A stretch of 64,000 nucleotides of DNA from SHZI01 sp041396045 (GCA_041396045.1 JAWKZI010000003.1:62001-126000); one strand, 5' to 3'. Shown: positions 52,417 through 62,212, numbered from the stretch's first letter. The notes: a model not told the origin generated them from the letters alone. Translations and numbers: made by a program.

Positions 52417-53009
52417 AGAGTGCCCCCGGCAAATCCGGTTCCGGCAAAGCCGCGACCCGTCGCAATGGTCGCAAGACACAGAACGTGGCGCGCATCGCTG
52501 AAGACCGCTTCCTGGAAATCGAGCGGCGCCTGACTGAACTGCTGGTGTTGCGGCACGAGCTCGAGGTCTTCCTGCGAGAGATGTCTGACCATTTACCGGC
52601 CGCTGACGGCGCGCGTCGCCTGTACCGGCGACTCATTGACAGGGTTTGTGGTCACAGCAGCACCCCGCAGGATGATGCGGCTTCACTCACTGCACTGATG
52701 AAACGAATGGGCTGCAACCTGGCGTCGATGCGCAAGAGCAAGTCACTGGACGTGCTACGTGGGCGGCATATTCATGTGTGGCGGGAGCCGGATGGCTACA
52801 GTGTGCTGATACCAGGCGACGATCCGCGTATTGCACTCGCACTGCGGGAGATTGCCGACTCGGAAGCCGGTTGCGAGGCACACACCGAACCACACGTAGA
52901 GATAACTTCAGAAGGCCACGTTTTCTCTGCCCATGGCGAGAATGCATTTCTTTTTGCCCAGTTCTTTCTGGCCCTGGAGAGCGCGCCGGATGGTGAGCTG
53001 GTTCCCTGA
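52167..53009 (+). CDS. MerR-family metal-type regulator with extra C-terminal domain
   Basis: 280 residues. The N-terminal winged helix is MerR (YTIGTLAKRARVAPSVLRYYEKEGLLVPHRRTSSGYRVYDED), followed by the dimerisation coiled coil (IERRLTELLVLRHELEVFLREM) and a Cys (RVCGH) near where ZntR/CadR proteins bind metal. It is then extended by ~110 residues (GCNLASMRKSKSLDVLRGRHIHVWREPDGYSVLIPG..) that I do not recognise; typical metal MerRs end near 140-150 residues. A Lys/Arg/Gly insert (residues ~90-112) splits the helical region. It is a candidate regulator of the P-type ATPase at 55259, which has a MerR-type operator. Confidence 0.85.
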   Translation: MASTSRREYTIGTLAKRARVAPSVLRYYEKEGLLVPHRRTSSGYRVYDEDAERTLLFINRAKRLGFSLDDIRQFLVAGQNDTVKSAPGKSGSGKAATRRNGRKTQNVARIAEDRFLEIERRLTELLVLRHELEVFLREMSDHLPAADGARRLYRRLIDRVCGHSSTPQDDAASLTALMKRMGCNLASMRKSKSLDVLRGRHIHVWREPDGYSVLIPGDDPRIALALREIADSEAGCEAHTEPHVEITSEGHVFSAHGENAFLFAQFFLALESAPDGELVP

Positions 53010-53016
53010 TCCGCTG

Positions 53017-53547
53017 CTAGCCTGCACGAGTGACCGGCCTGGCAAGCACGCCTTCCAGACACAACAGGGCCCGCTTGCGATCCAGGCCGCCCGCATAGCC
53101 GGTCAAATCGCCATTGCTGCCCAGGACGCGGTGACACGGCACGACGATGCTGACCGGATTCCGGCCAATGGCTGCACCTGCTGCGCGCGACGCGCCCGGC
53201 GAACCCGCCCTCTCTGCAACGGCGGTATAGCTGCTGGTCTTGCCAGGCATGATCCGGCGCAATGCCGCCCAGACGGCTCTCTGGAATGGCGTACCACGGA
53301 GGTCCAGAGGAACCGAGAATGACTGACGGCCATCACGCCAGTAACCGGCCAGCTCATGGTCAAGTTGTACCAGTACCGGATGCTGCGCATCAACGGGAGC
53401 GACCAGTTCGCCGGGGTGGTGTGCCTGACCGTCGAACCACAGACCCGCCAGACCTTTGCCCGTTGCAACGGCGGTGAGCGGGCCAAGCGGCGAGTGGAAA
53501 CGGGCCTGGGCCTCGTATCTGTGTTGTTCATCGACTTGTACTGACAT
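53017..53547 (-). CDS. ogt: Methylated-DNA-protein-cysteine methyltransferase
   Basis: 176 residues. The active-site motif IVVPCHRVLGSNG, preceded by FQRAVWAALRRIMPGKTSSYTAVAERAG and followed by LTGYAGGLDRKRALLCLEG, identifies an O6-alkylguanine-DNA alkyltransferase of the Ogt type. It transfers the alkyl group to its own Cys in a suicide reaction. The gene follows the Ada/AlkA-type glycosylase gene by 30 bp on the same strand, forming a DNA alkylation-repair unit. It converges with merR (7 bp gap). Confidence 0.93.
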   Translation of the reverse strand: MSVQVDEQHRYEAQARFHSPLGPLTAVATGKGLAGLWFDGQAHHPGELVAPVDAQHPVLVQLDHELAGYWRDGRQSFSVPLDLRGTPFQRAVWAALRRIMPGKTSSYTAVAERAGSPGASRAAGAAIGRNPVSIVVPCHRVLGSNGDLTGYAGGLDRKRALLCLEGVLARPVTRAG

Positions 53548-53577
53548 GCGCCTGTCTCCTGATCACGCTTGAAACAT

Positions 53578-55078
53578 TCAGGCTGCCAGCGACCGCCACA
53601 ATCGGGCGACTGCGTAGGCTCGCCAGGGCCGCCAGGCTTCGGCACGCGCCCTGACCTGTCGGACATCACGGGTACCCAGTGCGTTCAACACACCTATATC
53701 GGTGGCCGGGAAGGCATCGGGCCACGCCAAGGCACGCATCGCGATCAATTCGGCGGTCCACTCGCCGATCCCCGGCAAGGCGCGTAGTGCGGTCATGTTG
53801 GCGTCCAGGGGCGCTCCCCGCTGCAAACAGAGCCGGCCTTCGGCAACTTCAACAGCCAGAGCCTGCATGGCGCGCACGCGTTGCCGGACTATGCCGAGCA
53901 CACCCACGTCGTCCGGACGGGCGACAGCCAGTGTCGTCGCATCCGGAAACAACCGGTTCAGGTCCTTGTAGGGCGTCTGGATCCTGGTACCAAAGCGCTC
54001 GACCAGTCGTCCAGTCAGGGTGCGCGCTGCCGCAACGCTGACCTGCTGACCAAGAATCACGCGCACGGCAATCTCGAAGCCATCCATGCCACCGACTACC
54101 CGCAGTCCCGCCACGGCTTCTGCGCACTCACGCACCGGAACACGTAGCCAGCACCGGATCGATGAGTGCCGGATCAGCATCCAGATCCAGTGCCTGCCGT
54201 GCCCTGGCCAACAGCAAACCGATGGCAGGGACCAGTGCAGGCGACGGTACCAACCAGACCTCGTGCCGGTCCGGCACAAAACGGAGGCCGACCCAGCCTT
54301 GCAGAAGTTGCCCCTGATGGCGAAGCGCGAGTGTGCGGCGCAAGGTACTTCCGGCGACTGTCTCAACACCAGGCAACGACCTCGTACGGAAAAACTCCAG
54401 CGTGCCGTCAATGTCGTACGGCGGCCGGTAGCCCAGACGCACCGACACCAGCTCGCCTGATGCCGCCGGATCCTGCGGGTGCCGATTCTGCAGACCTTCG
54501 CCACGTAATTCAGACGGGCTCAGCCGATAGCGGGCCCTGAAGACTGCATTGAAGCGACGCACGCTTGCGAAGCCGCTGGCCAGTGCCACCTGCGTCACCG
54601 GCATGCGGGTGTCGGTCAGGAGTTGCTTGGCCAGCAGGAGGCGGCGTGTCGTCAGAAATTCTATGGGCGAAACGCCATGCACCTCGAGGAAAATGCGTCG
54701 GAGGTGCCGATCAGTGACGCCCAACCGTTTCGCGATAGCCGGCATGTACGGATCCTCGCCCGCCACAGCGGCACGCTCGATCAATAACGCCGTCTGACCG
54801 GCCAGGGTTTTCGATGAATCCTGCAGCGACAGGCCGGGAGCCAGTTCGGGCCTGCAACGCAAACAAGGCCGGAAACCGGCACGTTCCGCTGCAGCAGGCT
54901 GCAGAAAGAACCGGCAGTTGCTGCGTTTGGGCGTCCGCACCCTACACACGGGGCGACAGTAGATGCCGGTGGAAGTGACCGCGACGTAAAACCGGCCATC
55001 GAAGCGGGCATCGTGCGCCACCAACGCCCGATAGTAGCGATCAGCCTCTGGAACGGACGGGATCTCATGCGCTGGCAT
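53578..55078 (-). CDS. Ada-AlkA fusion: regulatory domain plus 3-methyladenine DNA glycosylase, one frameshift
   Basis: About 500 residues when joined at about 54140. The N-terminal Ada-type domain has the Zn/methyl-acceptor Cys set (TGIYCRPVCRVRTPKRSNCRFF and RPCLRCRPE), then an AraC-type helix-turn-helix (LGVTDRHLRRIFLEVHGVSPIEF, TQVALASGFASVRRFNAVFRARY), an AlkA N-terminal domain and, in the second frame, the helix-hairpin-helix glycosylase core (GFEIAVRVILGQQVSVAAARTLTG, ALPGIGEWTAELIAMRAL). Such fusions sense methyl phosphotriesters and excise alkylated bases. The start is ATG at 55078. It heads the operon with ogt. Confidence 0.88.
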
Positions 55079-55180
55079 GCCATGCATTATGCGCGGCCAG
55101 CCAGGCATGGCTGGCCGTTTTCGGACCTGTGCCTGCCGGAACTTGTTGCCGTGAGGCTGCTGCATTGCCAGCACAGTCCC

Positions 55181-55212
55181 TTGACCTTCAAGCCCTCTTT
55201 AAGGTGCAACAT
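55181..55212 (+). promoter_or_regulatory. MerR-type operator-promoter of the P-type ATPase
   Basis: TTGACC (55181-55186) is a good -35 box. The half-sites ACCTTCAAG (55184-55192) and CTTTAAGGT (55197-55205) form an inverted repeat with eight of nine matches around a 4-bp centre. The best -10 candidate CAACAT lies 20 bp after the -35 box. An over-long 19-20-bp spacer filled by a dyad starting ACCTT is the hallmark of MerR-family metal promoters (CueR/ZntR/CadR type), where the activator untwists the DNA. The regulator at 52167 is the obvious candidate. Confidence 0.75.
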
Positions 55213-55258
55213 CGTCATCGTACAGCCGGGATTCCGGCCTCCGAAGGAGCAGATTTCG

Positions 55259-57684
55259 ATGAACGCCACCGTATCGCCGGCCATTCGCCTGAAGATCCAG
55301 GGAATGGATTGTGGCAGTTGCGCCCTCACGATTGAGCAGGCCGTGAAGACAGTGCCCGGCATCGACTCTGTCCGCGTTGACTTCACCACAGAAACGCTGG
55401 AAGCCACAGGTTCTGCCAGCCGCGACCAGATCGAAGCGCGCGTCAAGACGCTGGGTTATCGCATCGGGGACGGAACGGAAGCGCCCCAGGCGCCACGGCC
55501 CGAACTGCGCGGTTTCGGCGGCTTCCTGCGCTACCTTGTCAGCGAACGACGAACCCAGATCGCATTGGCAGCCTCACTGCTGTTGATCGTCGCCGGTGTG
55601 GTTGGGATGTCTGTTGTATGGCCGCTGCTCGAGGCTGCCTTGCTGGCCACTGTGGTAGTAGTCGGTGCGCCAATTCTGGTCAAGGGTCTGCGATCGCTGC
55701 TGGTGGCCCGCCATGTGACGATTGATCTTTTGATGGGTATCGCCACTGTCGGCGCCGTCGCTATTGGTGAAACCGGGGAAGCCGCGGCCGTTGTGTTGCT
55801 GTTTACGCTGGGAGAAGCCCTGGAAGCCTATAGCGCCGAGCGGTCGCGAGACGCGCTCCGCAGTCTGTTGTCGCTGCAACCCGACGAAGCGACGGTACTG
55901 GAGGAGCACCGTGAAAGCCACGACGAACCCGCGCACGCCGAACACAAACACGGAGCGGCGTGTACCGGTGCCGGTCACGACCATGACCATGAGCATGACC
56001 ATGAACAGCATGACCATGGACAGGATGCCCATAAACAGCATGACCATGAGCAGCACGACCATGGACAGCAACATGACCACGGGCACGCGCCGAAGTCGGC
56101 GCCTCAGTCAGACTCGGCCGGGGCCGAAGTGCATTATCACCAGCGCCGGCGTCCGACCGCCGCGGTGCCGATCGGTGCGCATGTGCTGGTCAAGCCCGGC
56201 GAGCGCATTCCGCTTGATGGCCGGATCCTGCCGGTATATCCAGTATCAACCAGGCTGCCGTCACCGGGGAAAGCATTCCTGTAGACCGCGGTATTGGCGA
56301 TGACGTGCTGGCCGGCACGATCAACGGCCCCGGCGCACTCACGGCTGAAGTGCTGCGCACTGCAGGTTCCTCGACAATTACACGCATTGCCCGGATGGTG
56401 GAGCGTGCGCTGGCTGAGCGTACGCCGGCTGAGCGCTTCATCGACCGCTTTGCCCGCTGGTACACACTGCTGGTGGTGGCCCTGGCAGCCTTGCTGGTTG
56501 CCGTGCCCGTGCTGGTCTTTAACCAGCCGTTCCTGGATCTGCCCGACGGCACACACGGCTGGTTGTATCGCGGCCTCGCCATGTTGATCATCGCCTGTCC
56601 CTGCGCACTGGTCATCAGTATCCCGGTCACAGTGGTCAGCGCGCTGACGCGGCTCGCCCAGCTTGGCGTCCTCGTAAAGGGCGGCGCTCAGCTTGACCGG
56701 CTTGCCAGCATCAACATCATCGCCTTCGACAAGACCGGCACACTCACAGCCGGCCGTCCGGCCGTTACGGCAATCCGCGCCGCGACTGCGCCCATCCGGT
56801 CGCCGCCAACGATGACTGTGACGTCTGCGAAGACGTAATGGCCGTGGCAGCCACGGTCGAGACTGCTTCCGAACATCCGCTGGCACAGGCGGTTGTCATC
56901 TCCGCGCGGGATCGCGGCGTCGCCAATCGCCTGCCGCAGGCGATGAACGTCACCGCCCATCTGGGCCGCGGCGTGTCTGGCGAATTGGCTGGTGAGCGCA
57001 TTGCAGTGGGCACTCACGACCTTTTTGCCCACGGCCCCGATTGCGCTGATGAAGTCTGCGCTGAAGCCGCCAGCCTGCAGGCCGGGCAAAACCGTGATGC
57101 TGGTGGGTCGCGGCGAGCGTATGGTCGGCTACATCGGTGTAGAGGACGAACCGCGACCGGATAGCGAGGCCATGCTGAAGGAATTGCATGCCTCCGTCCC
57201 GAACCTGAAAACAGTCATGCTGACCGGCGACAATCGCAATGTGGCCGAGTCTATCGCCCGGCAAATCGGCGGGATCGATGCTGTTCGTGCCGAACTGCTG
57301 CCGGAGAACAAGCAGAACGTTGTTCGGGAACTTCAGGCGCAAGGCAAGGTTGCGATGATCGGCGACGGCATCAACGATGCACCCGCACTGGCACAGGCAG
57401 ATGTCGGCATTGCCATGGGCGGCGCCGAACGGCGCAGGCCATGGAAACTGCGGATATCGTCCTGATGCAGGACAATCTGCACGCACTTCCGCAGGCCCTG
57501 CGCATCAGTCGGCTGACGCGCCGGGTCGTCAAACAGAACATCGCACTGGAGTCTGGGCCTCAAGCTGGTGATCCTCGCGTTGGCAATCCCCGGCCTTGCG
57601 AGTCTCTGGCTGGCTGTACTGGCCGACGTGGGCGCCACGCTGGTGGTCACCCTGAATGGCATGCGCATGCTCCGCGCCAAATAG
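55259..57684 (+). CDS. Heavy-metal P1B-type ATPase (Zn/Cd/Pb type), several frameshifts
   Basis: About 800 residues if repaired. The first frame has an HMA domain with CxxC (IQGMDCGSCALTIEQAV), membrane helices and HVTIDLLMGIATVGAVAIGE, then a His-rich insert. Later frames supply AAVTGESIPVDRGIGDDVLAGT, CPC in the metal channel (IIACPCALVISIPV), phosphorylation site DKTGTLT, SEHPLAQAVV and GDGINDAPALAQADVGIAMG, then the last helices ending at 57684. CPC and the HMA type fit ZntA/CadA-like export of Zn2+, Cd2+ or Pb2+ from the cytoplasm. Frame changes lie near 56235, 56800, 57088, 57428 and 57557. The MerR-type promoter is intact. Confidence 0.85.
55931..56090 (+). repeat. His/Asp-rich repetitive segment within the P-type ATPase
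   Basis: Repeating CATGAC and CATGAG type units encode alternating His-Asp/His-Glu (HDHDHEHDHEQHDHG, then similar units ending HDHGHAP), preceded by AHAEHKHG and one Cys. The segment lies inside the actuator-domain region, after SLLSLQPDEATVLE and before VPIGAHVLVKPGERIPLDG, instead of at the N- or C-terminus where His-rich tails of metal ATPases are commoner. It is a likely Zn2+ (or Ni2+/Co2+) sensor or buffer site. The repeat is prone to replication slippage. Confidence 0.7.
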
Positions 57685-57742
57685 GGTCTTCCCCTGCAGG
57701 AAGGCGTTCAGGCGCGAATGCTGTCGATGGCGCCTTAAGCCG

Positions 57743-58947
57743 TTACTGCAGGACGAGGGTCTGGCACCGCGACAAACAAAACCAGATACCGAGTGCGGCG
57801 GTCAGCAGAGCACCACCGAGCATCGGCAGGACCGGCAGCAGCGAGTACACCAGTCCGCAGAGGATCGGCCCGAAAATCATGCCAATGGTCGGCGCCGCAG
57901 ACAACAGACCTGCAACCGCACCCTGCTCTTCCGGTAACACGCTGAGACTGCCTGCCGCATTCAGACCCGGGGCCGTAAAGCCGAAGCTCAGCTCCAGAAC
58001 AGCCCATAACTGACATACAGCGACAGCAGTCCCGGACCAAAGGCCAGCAGCAAGAGCCCGGCCGTCAGCGCGATCGCAAACCCGGTCCTGAGCATCGTGG
58101 CCGGTGTCGCCTTCCAGCGCTGCAGAACCACTGCCTGCACAAACACTGTGACGAACGCCATCGACAGCAGCGCAATCATCATCGTGCGCTGCGCCTGACC
58201 GAGATTCGTGACTCCATACCGGTCGGCAATCCAGCTCGCTGTAATCGTCTGCACCCCGGTGAAGACACCAAAGACCACCGCCCAGCCCACCAGGTACGGC
58301 AGGATGCGCGGATCGGCGACGCGCAAGCGGAGGTCCTGCCGGGCACCAACCTTTCGTGGTGGCTCCGGCAGCGCTTTCCACGCCCACATACCGGCACCGG
58401 CAGCCAGAGCCGCAGCGACATACATCGGCAATACCGGATCGAATACACCCAGCGCCCCACCGAAAGCCGGGCCAATAATGGTTCCCAGCCCGCCCGCCAT
58501 CGCAACCAGCGCCATCCCCTGTGCGCGGGATCCTTCGTCGGTGGTATCAGCAATATAGGCCGTGGCCGCCGGATTGATCCCCCCCACAACGATCCCGTAG
58601 GCAAGACGCAGAATCAACAGCAGGCCAAACAGCGCGCCGGAGGTCACGATGCCCATCAGCCCCAACTGCACCCCGAACGCCAGCAACCCGTAGCCAATGG
58701 CATATCCCGTCAGCCCGATCAGGTAGACCGTCCGACGACCAAGGCGCTGACTGGCTCGCCCCCAGCGTGGCGCCGAGAAGGCCAGCATTACGTTGGAAGC
58801 CGCAATGATGAAACCGAGCTGCCATTCTTCGAGACCCAACTGGCGCGCCAGCGGGGTGAAGATCACAAACAGCAGGGATTGCCCCATGCCATAGGTGATG
58901 AGACCGACCAGGAGGATCAAACGGTCGCGTGGCACGGAAGCAGCCAT
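57743..58947 (-). CDS. MFS transporter, TetA-like 12-helix type, one frameshift
   Basis: About 400 residues when joined near 57990 (YVSYGLFW then the other frame ELSFGFTAPGLNAAG). The start ATG at 58947 has AGGAG six bases upstream. Loop 2-3 motif is WGRASQRLGRRTVYLIGL and the first-half ending ALVAMAGGLGTIIGPAFGGAL fits drug:H+ antiporters (motif C). It is a likely efflux pump for a hydrophobic compound; substrate unknown. It converges with the metal ATPase gene and lies downstream of aceK on the same strand. Confidence 0.82.
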
Positions 58948-59058
58948 CCGGAACTCCTGAAATCGCCATGAATACGCCGGGAAAAGTGGCGGGCGAAACA
59001 GGATAGGCGAATTTCTGTGGCTATGGCGTCCGGCAGGTAGCCATCAGGGCAGGTCGTG

Positions 59059-60915
59059 TCAGGAGGACGTGCCGACCACCCTCCGCCGCGTATACGGCAC
59101 CACTTCCATAAGCTTTTCGGCAACATGATCGGCCTTCAGCCGGCGCCAGAACTCTGCGGTCAGCAGATCTCCGTGCTCCCGGACGAACTCGTCGCGCAGG
59201 TCACCGCGCAGACCCAGGAAATCCAGGAATTGCTCCGGAAACACATCGGTGGCCCCCACGAAAAACCACGGATCGGCCCGCATTTCATCCTCGTCGTCCC
59301 GTGCCGAGGGTAAATCGCGGAACGAACATTCGGTAACGAGGCACAATTCATCGTAGTCGTAGAACACGACCCGTCCATGTCTGGAAACACCAAAGTTCTT
59401 CAACAGCAGATCGCCAGGGAACACATTGCTCAAGGCCAGATCGCGAATCGCCTGGCCGTAGTCCCGGATCGCCCGCCGGGCAGCATCCGGGGACGCATCC
59501 CGCACAAAAACATCCAGCGGCTTCATGCGCCGTTCCATGTAACAGTGGCTGATGATGAGATCGTCGCCGTCGACCCTGCAAGTATCTGCCGCCGAATTCA
59601 GCAGTTCCTCCAGCAATGGGGCTGCGAACCGGGCTTTTGGAAAACGCAGCTGCCGGAATTCCTGTGCATCAATCAACCGGCCCGCACGGTCGTGCTGGAA
59701 CACAAACTTGTACTTCTGCATCACTTCATCACGAGATGCATTCTTGGGCTCGGCAAAACGATCGCGGATAACCTTGAACACCAGCTCGGAGGAATACATC
59801 GTGAAAACGATCATCACCATGCCGCGTACGCCCTCGGCATGTACAAAGGAGTCGGTAGATGTTGCCAGATGGCGAAACAGGCTGCGAAAACGTTCGGTCT
59901 TGCCCTGTTTTGCCCGGCCCAGCACGGTGTAGATCTCGTCCCTGGGCTTGCCTGGCATGATTTCACTCAGATAACGTACTGCCGGCTCGACGTCGGGCAG
60001 ATCCGCATGAAAATAGGAACGTGAGAAGCCGAAGAGTGGTCGCACTTCGTATTCCGACATCATCACGGAATCAACCATGACCCCTTCCGCCGGATGTGCG
60101 AACGCGATCACCAATGGCAATACCCATGCGGGACCGCAGACCCGACCCACCAGATACGCGCGAGTGGATCTGTAGAAAACGGCCTCCAGGATTTCGAGGT
60201 GCAGGCCGGTCTGGTTCACGCCTCCCCGGTTCTGGCCAGATGCATGCTGGCTGGCCTGCTCCCCGCCATCGCCAGACAGTCCGCGAGCAACCAGAACCGC
60301 GCTGATTTCCCCGGCTACAAATTGACTGGCGGCGCCACAATCGACATAGCAATGTTTCCAGGGAGCGCCGGACAACAGGGTTTCGACGGCCTGCAAAATG
60401 GTCATTCCCGATCCAGCGGCACGGATCGGCAATTCGCCGGGTTGCGACGACACAGCGGCTCCACGCTCTTCATCCGCAATACTGGTGAACTCCACCTCAT
60501 GGTTCACACCAACCGTATTGAAGACCTTGCGCGTGAGCGAGTTGAAGAAAGTGGCGTAAAACTTCCGGTCAGGACAGGCGACGATGAGACTGGCCAACTC
60601 CAGCTTTATCTCACGCCACATCTCACGTTCGGCGATGTGGCCTCCGAGTTGGCAGATCAGGTCAGCCAGACACTTTTCTACCCGGTGATCGTAGAGTTCG
60701 ATACGCTCCACGGCATCGCGCTGGCCATGCTGCCACTCGCGATCCAGAAAGCGCCGCTGCGCCCGCCGGGTGATGCTGCCGAATGTCCGGTGATAATCTT
60801 CGAACGCACTGAAGATCGCGGCAGCCGTCCGGCGCGCGCAGGGACCGGTTGTTGCCACTCCGATAGCTGCCTGGCTGGCGGACTGGTCCGGCGCGCTAGC
60901 TGGCCACGCTCCCAT
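59059..60915 (-). CDS. aceK: Isocitrate dehydrogenase kinase/phosphatase AceK
   Basis: 618 residues, slightly longer than the 578 of E. coli AceK because of an N-terminal extension. Family blocks include NHEVEFTSIADE, GMTILQAVETLL, VMMSEYEVRPLFGFSRSYFHADLP, YKFVFQHDRAGRLIDAQEFRQLRF and NFGVSRHGRVVFYDYDELCLVTECSFRDLP (kinase catalytic Asp region). It phosphorylates and dephosphorylates isocitrate dehydrogenase to divert isocitrate into the glyoxylate bypass. Its ATG lies inside the last codons of aceA (20-bp overlap), typical of the aceBAK arrangement. Confidence 0.95.
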   Translation of the reverse strand: MGAWPASAPDQSASQAAIGVATTGPCARRTAAAIFSAFEDYHRTFGSITRRAQRRFLDREWQHGQRDAVERIELYDHRVEKCLADLICQLGGHIAEREMWREIKLELASLIVACPDRKFYATFFNSLTRKVFNTVGVNHEVEFTSIADEERGAAVSSQPGELPIRAAGSGMTILQAVETLLSGAPWKHCYVDCGAASQFVAGEISAVLVARGLSGDGGEQASQHASGQNRGGVNQTGLHLEILEAVFYRSTRAYLVGRVCGPAWVLPLVIAFAHPAEGVMVDSVMMSEYEVRPLFGFSRSYFHADLPDVEPAVRYLSEIMPGKPRDEIYTVLGRAKQGKTERFRSLFRHLATSTDSFVHAEGVRGMVMIVFTMYSSELVFKVIRDRFAEPKNASRDEVMQKYKFVFQHDRAGRLIDAQEFRQLRFPKARFAAPLLEELLNSAADTCRVDGDDLIISHCYMERRMKPLDVFVRDASPDAARRAIRDYGQAIRDLALSNVFPGDLLLKNFGVSRHGRVVFYDYDELCLVTECSFRDLPSARDDEDEMRADPWFFVGATDVFPEQFLDFLGLRGDLRDEFVREHGDLLTAEFWRRLKADHVAEKLMEVVPYTRRRVVGTSS

Positions 60916-62212
60916 GGAACTGTTCCGCCTCCGTGCTGCCCTTCATTGCGGTCGTCGACGTTTCACCGGAAATCACGGTCTGCACAGCATCGAAATAGCC
61001 GGTACCAACAAAGGCCTGATGCTTGGCCGCGCGGAATCCATGTTTTTCGTTGGCAAATTCACGTTCCTGAAGTTCCGAGTACGCCAGCATCCCGGACTGC
61101 TTGTAGGCTCGCGACAGCTCGAACATCGAAAGATTCAGTGCATGCCAGCCCGCCAGTGTTATGAACTGAAAGCGATAGCCCATCTCTGCCAGGCGCTCAC
61201 GAAATTCCTTCAAGGCTTCCGGTGGCAACTTGGCCTTCCAGTTGAAGGACGGCGAGCAGTTGTAGGCCAGCAATTTGCCGGGAAATCTGGCATGAATAGC
61301 CTTGGCGAATTGTTCCGCCTGGGCGAGATCCGGCTTGGATGTTTCACACCACAGCAGATCCGCATAGGGTGCATACGACAAGCCACGATCGACAGCCTGT
61401 TCAAGCCCTGCGCGTACCTCGAAAAAGCCGTCACCGGTACGGCCACCGGTCAGGAACTTGTGATCGCGCTTGTCGTAGTCTGCCTGCAGCAGATTGGCCG
61501 CATCCGCATCGGTGCGTGCAACAAGAATGGTAGGCACACCCATGACGTCGGCGGCAAGTCTCGCGGCCACAAGCTTGTTGATGCATCCTGGGTAGGCACC
61601 AGAACCTTGCCCCCCATGTGTCCGCAGGCATTTTTGGCAGATGACAACTGATCCTCGAAATGCACACCGGAAGCACCTGCGCGGATCATGGCCTTCATCA
61701 GCTCGAAGGCATTCAGATTACCGCCAAAGCCGGCCTCCGCGTCGGCGACAATCGGTGCCAGCCAGTCGATTTCCGTATCGCCGTTCATGTGGTGAATCTG
61801 ATCGGTACGTAGCAAGGCATTGTTGATGCGTTCCACTATTTTGGGCACCGAGTCCACTGCATACAGACTCTGGTCCGGATACATCTCACCGCTGCTGTTG
61901 CCGTCGCCAGCCACCTGCCAGCCCGAGCAATAGATCGCTTTGAGTCCTGCCTGCACCTCCTCGACCGCCTGATTGCCGGTCAGTGCGCCCAGCCCTGCCA
62001 CCACCGGCTCCGAATGCAGCAGTCGCCAGAGAGTTTCTCGGCACCGAGCCTGGCCAGGCTGTGCTCAATGTGGATGGAGCCGCGCAGCCTGACCACATCT
62101 TCGGCGCTGTAAGGACGCTCAATGCCCTTCCATCGAGGACTGTCCTGCCAGTCGCGCTGCAGTTGCCGGGCGTCAAGGCGTGATTGTTCGTTCGGTTTGC
62201 GGACTGGCTCAT
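60896..62212 (-). CDS. aceA: Isocitrate lyase, three frameshifts
   Basis: About 435 residues if repaired, cleaving isocitrate to glyoxylate and succinate. The start MSQSANRTNNHALT is at 62212. Frame changes near 62168, 62030 and 61575 separate QLQRDWQDSPRWKGIERPYSAED, then AGLGALTGNQAVEEVQAGLKAIYCSGWQVAGD, FEDQLSSAKNACGHMGGKVLVPT, and LVAARLAADVMGVPTILVARTDADAA. The catalytic loop reads KNACGH instead of the family's K-[KR]-C-G-H, one extra residue. aceB and aceK on both sides are intact, so technical indels are likely, but a real loss of the shunt cannot be excluded. Confidence 0.9.

Noticed and set aside
55931..56090. CRISPR-like or minisatellite repeat
   Set aside because: The repeat is codon-based (His-Asp/His-Glu) in an open frame with no spacers, so it is a protein feature.
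57693..57700. CCTGCAGG palindrome after the P-type ATPase as a terminator
   Set aside because: The stem is short and no T-run follows on either strand.
58990..59045. Terminator between aceK and the MFS gene (TGGCTA ... TAGCCA)
   Set aside because: Only a 6-bp stem with a 14-base loop and no T-run on either strand.
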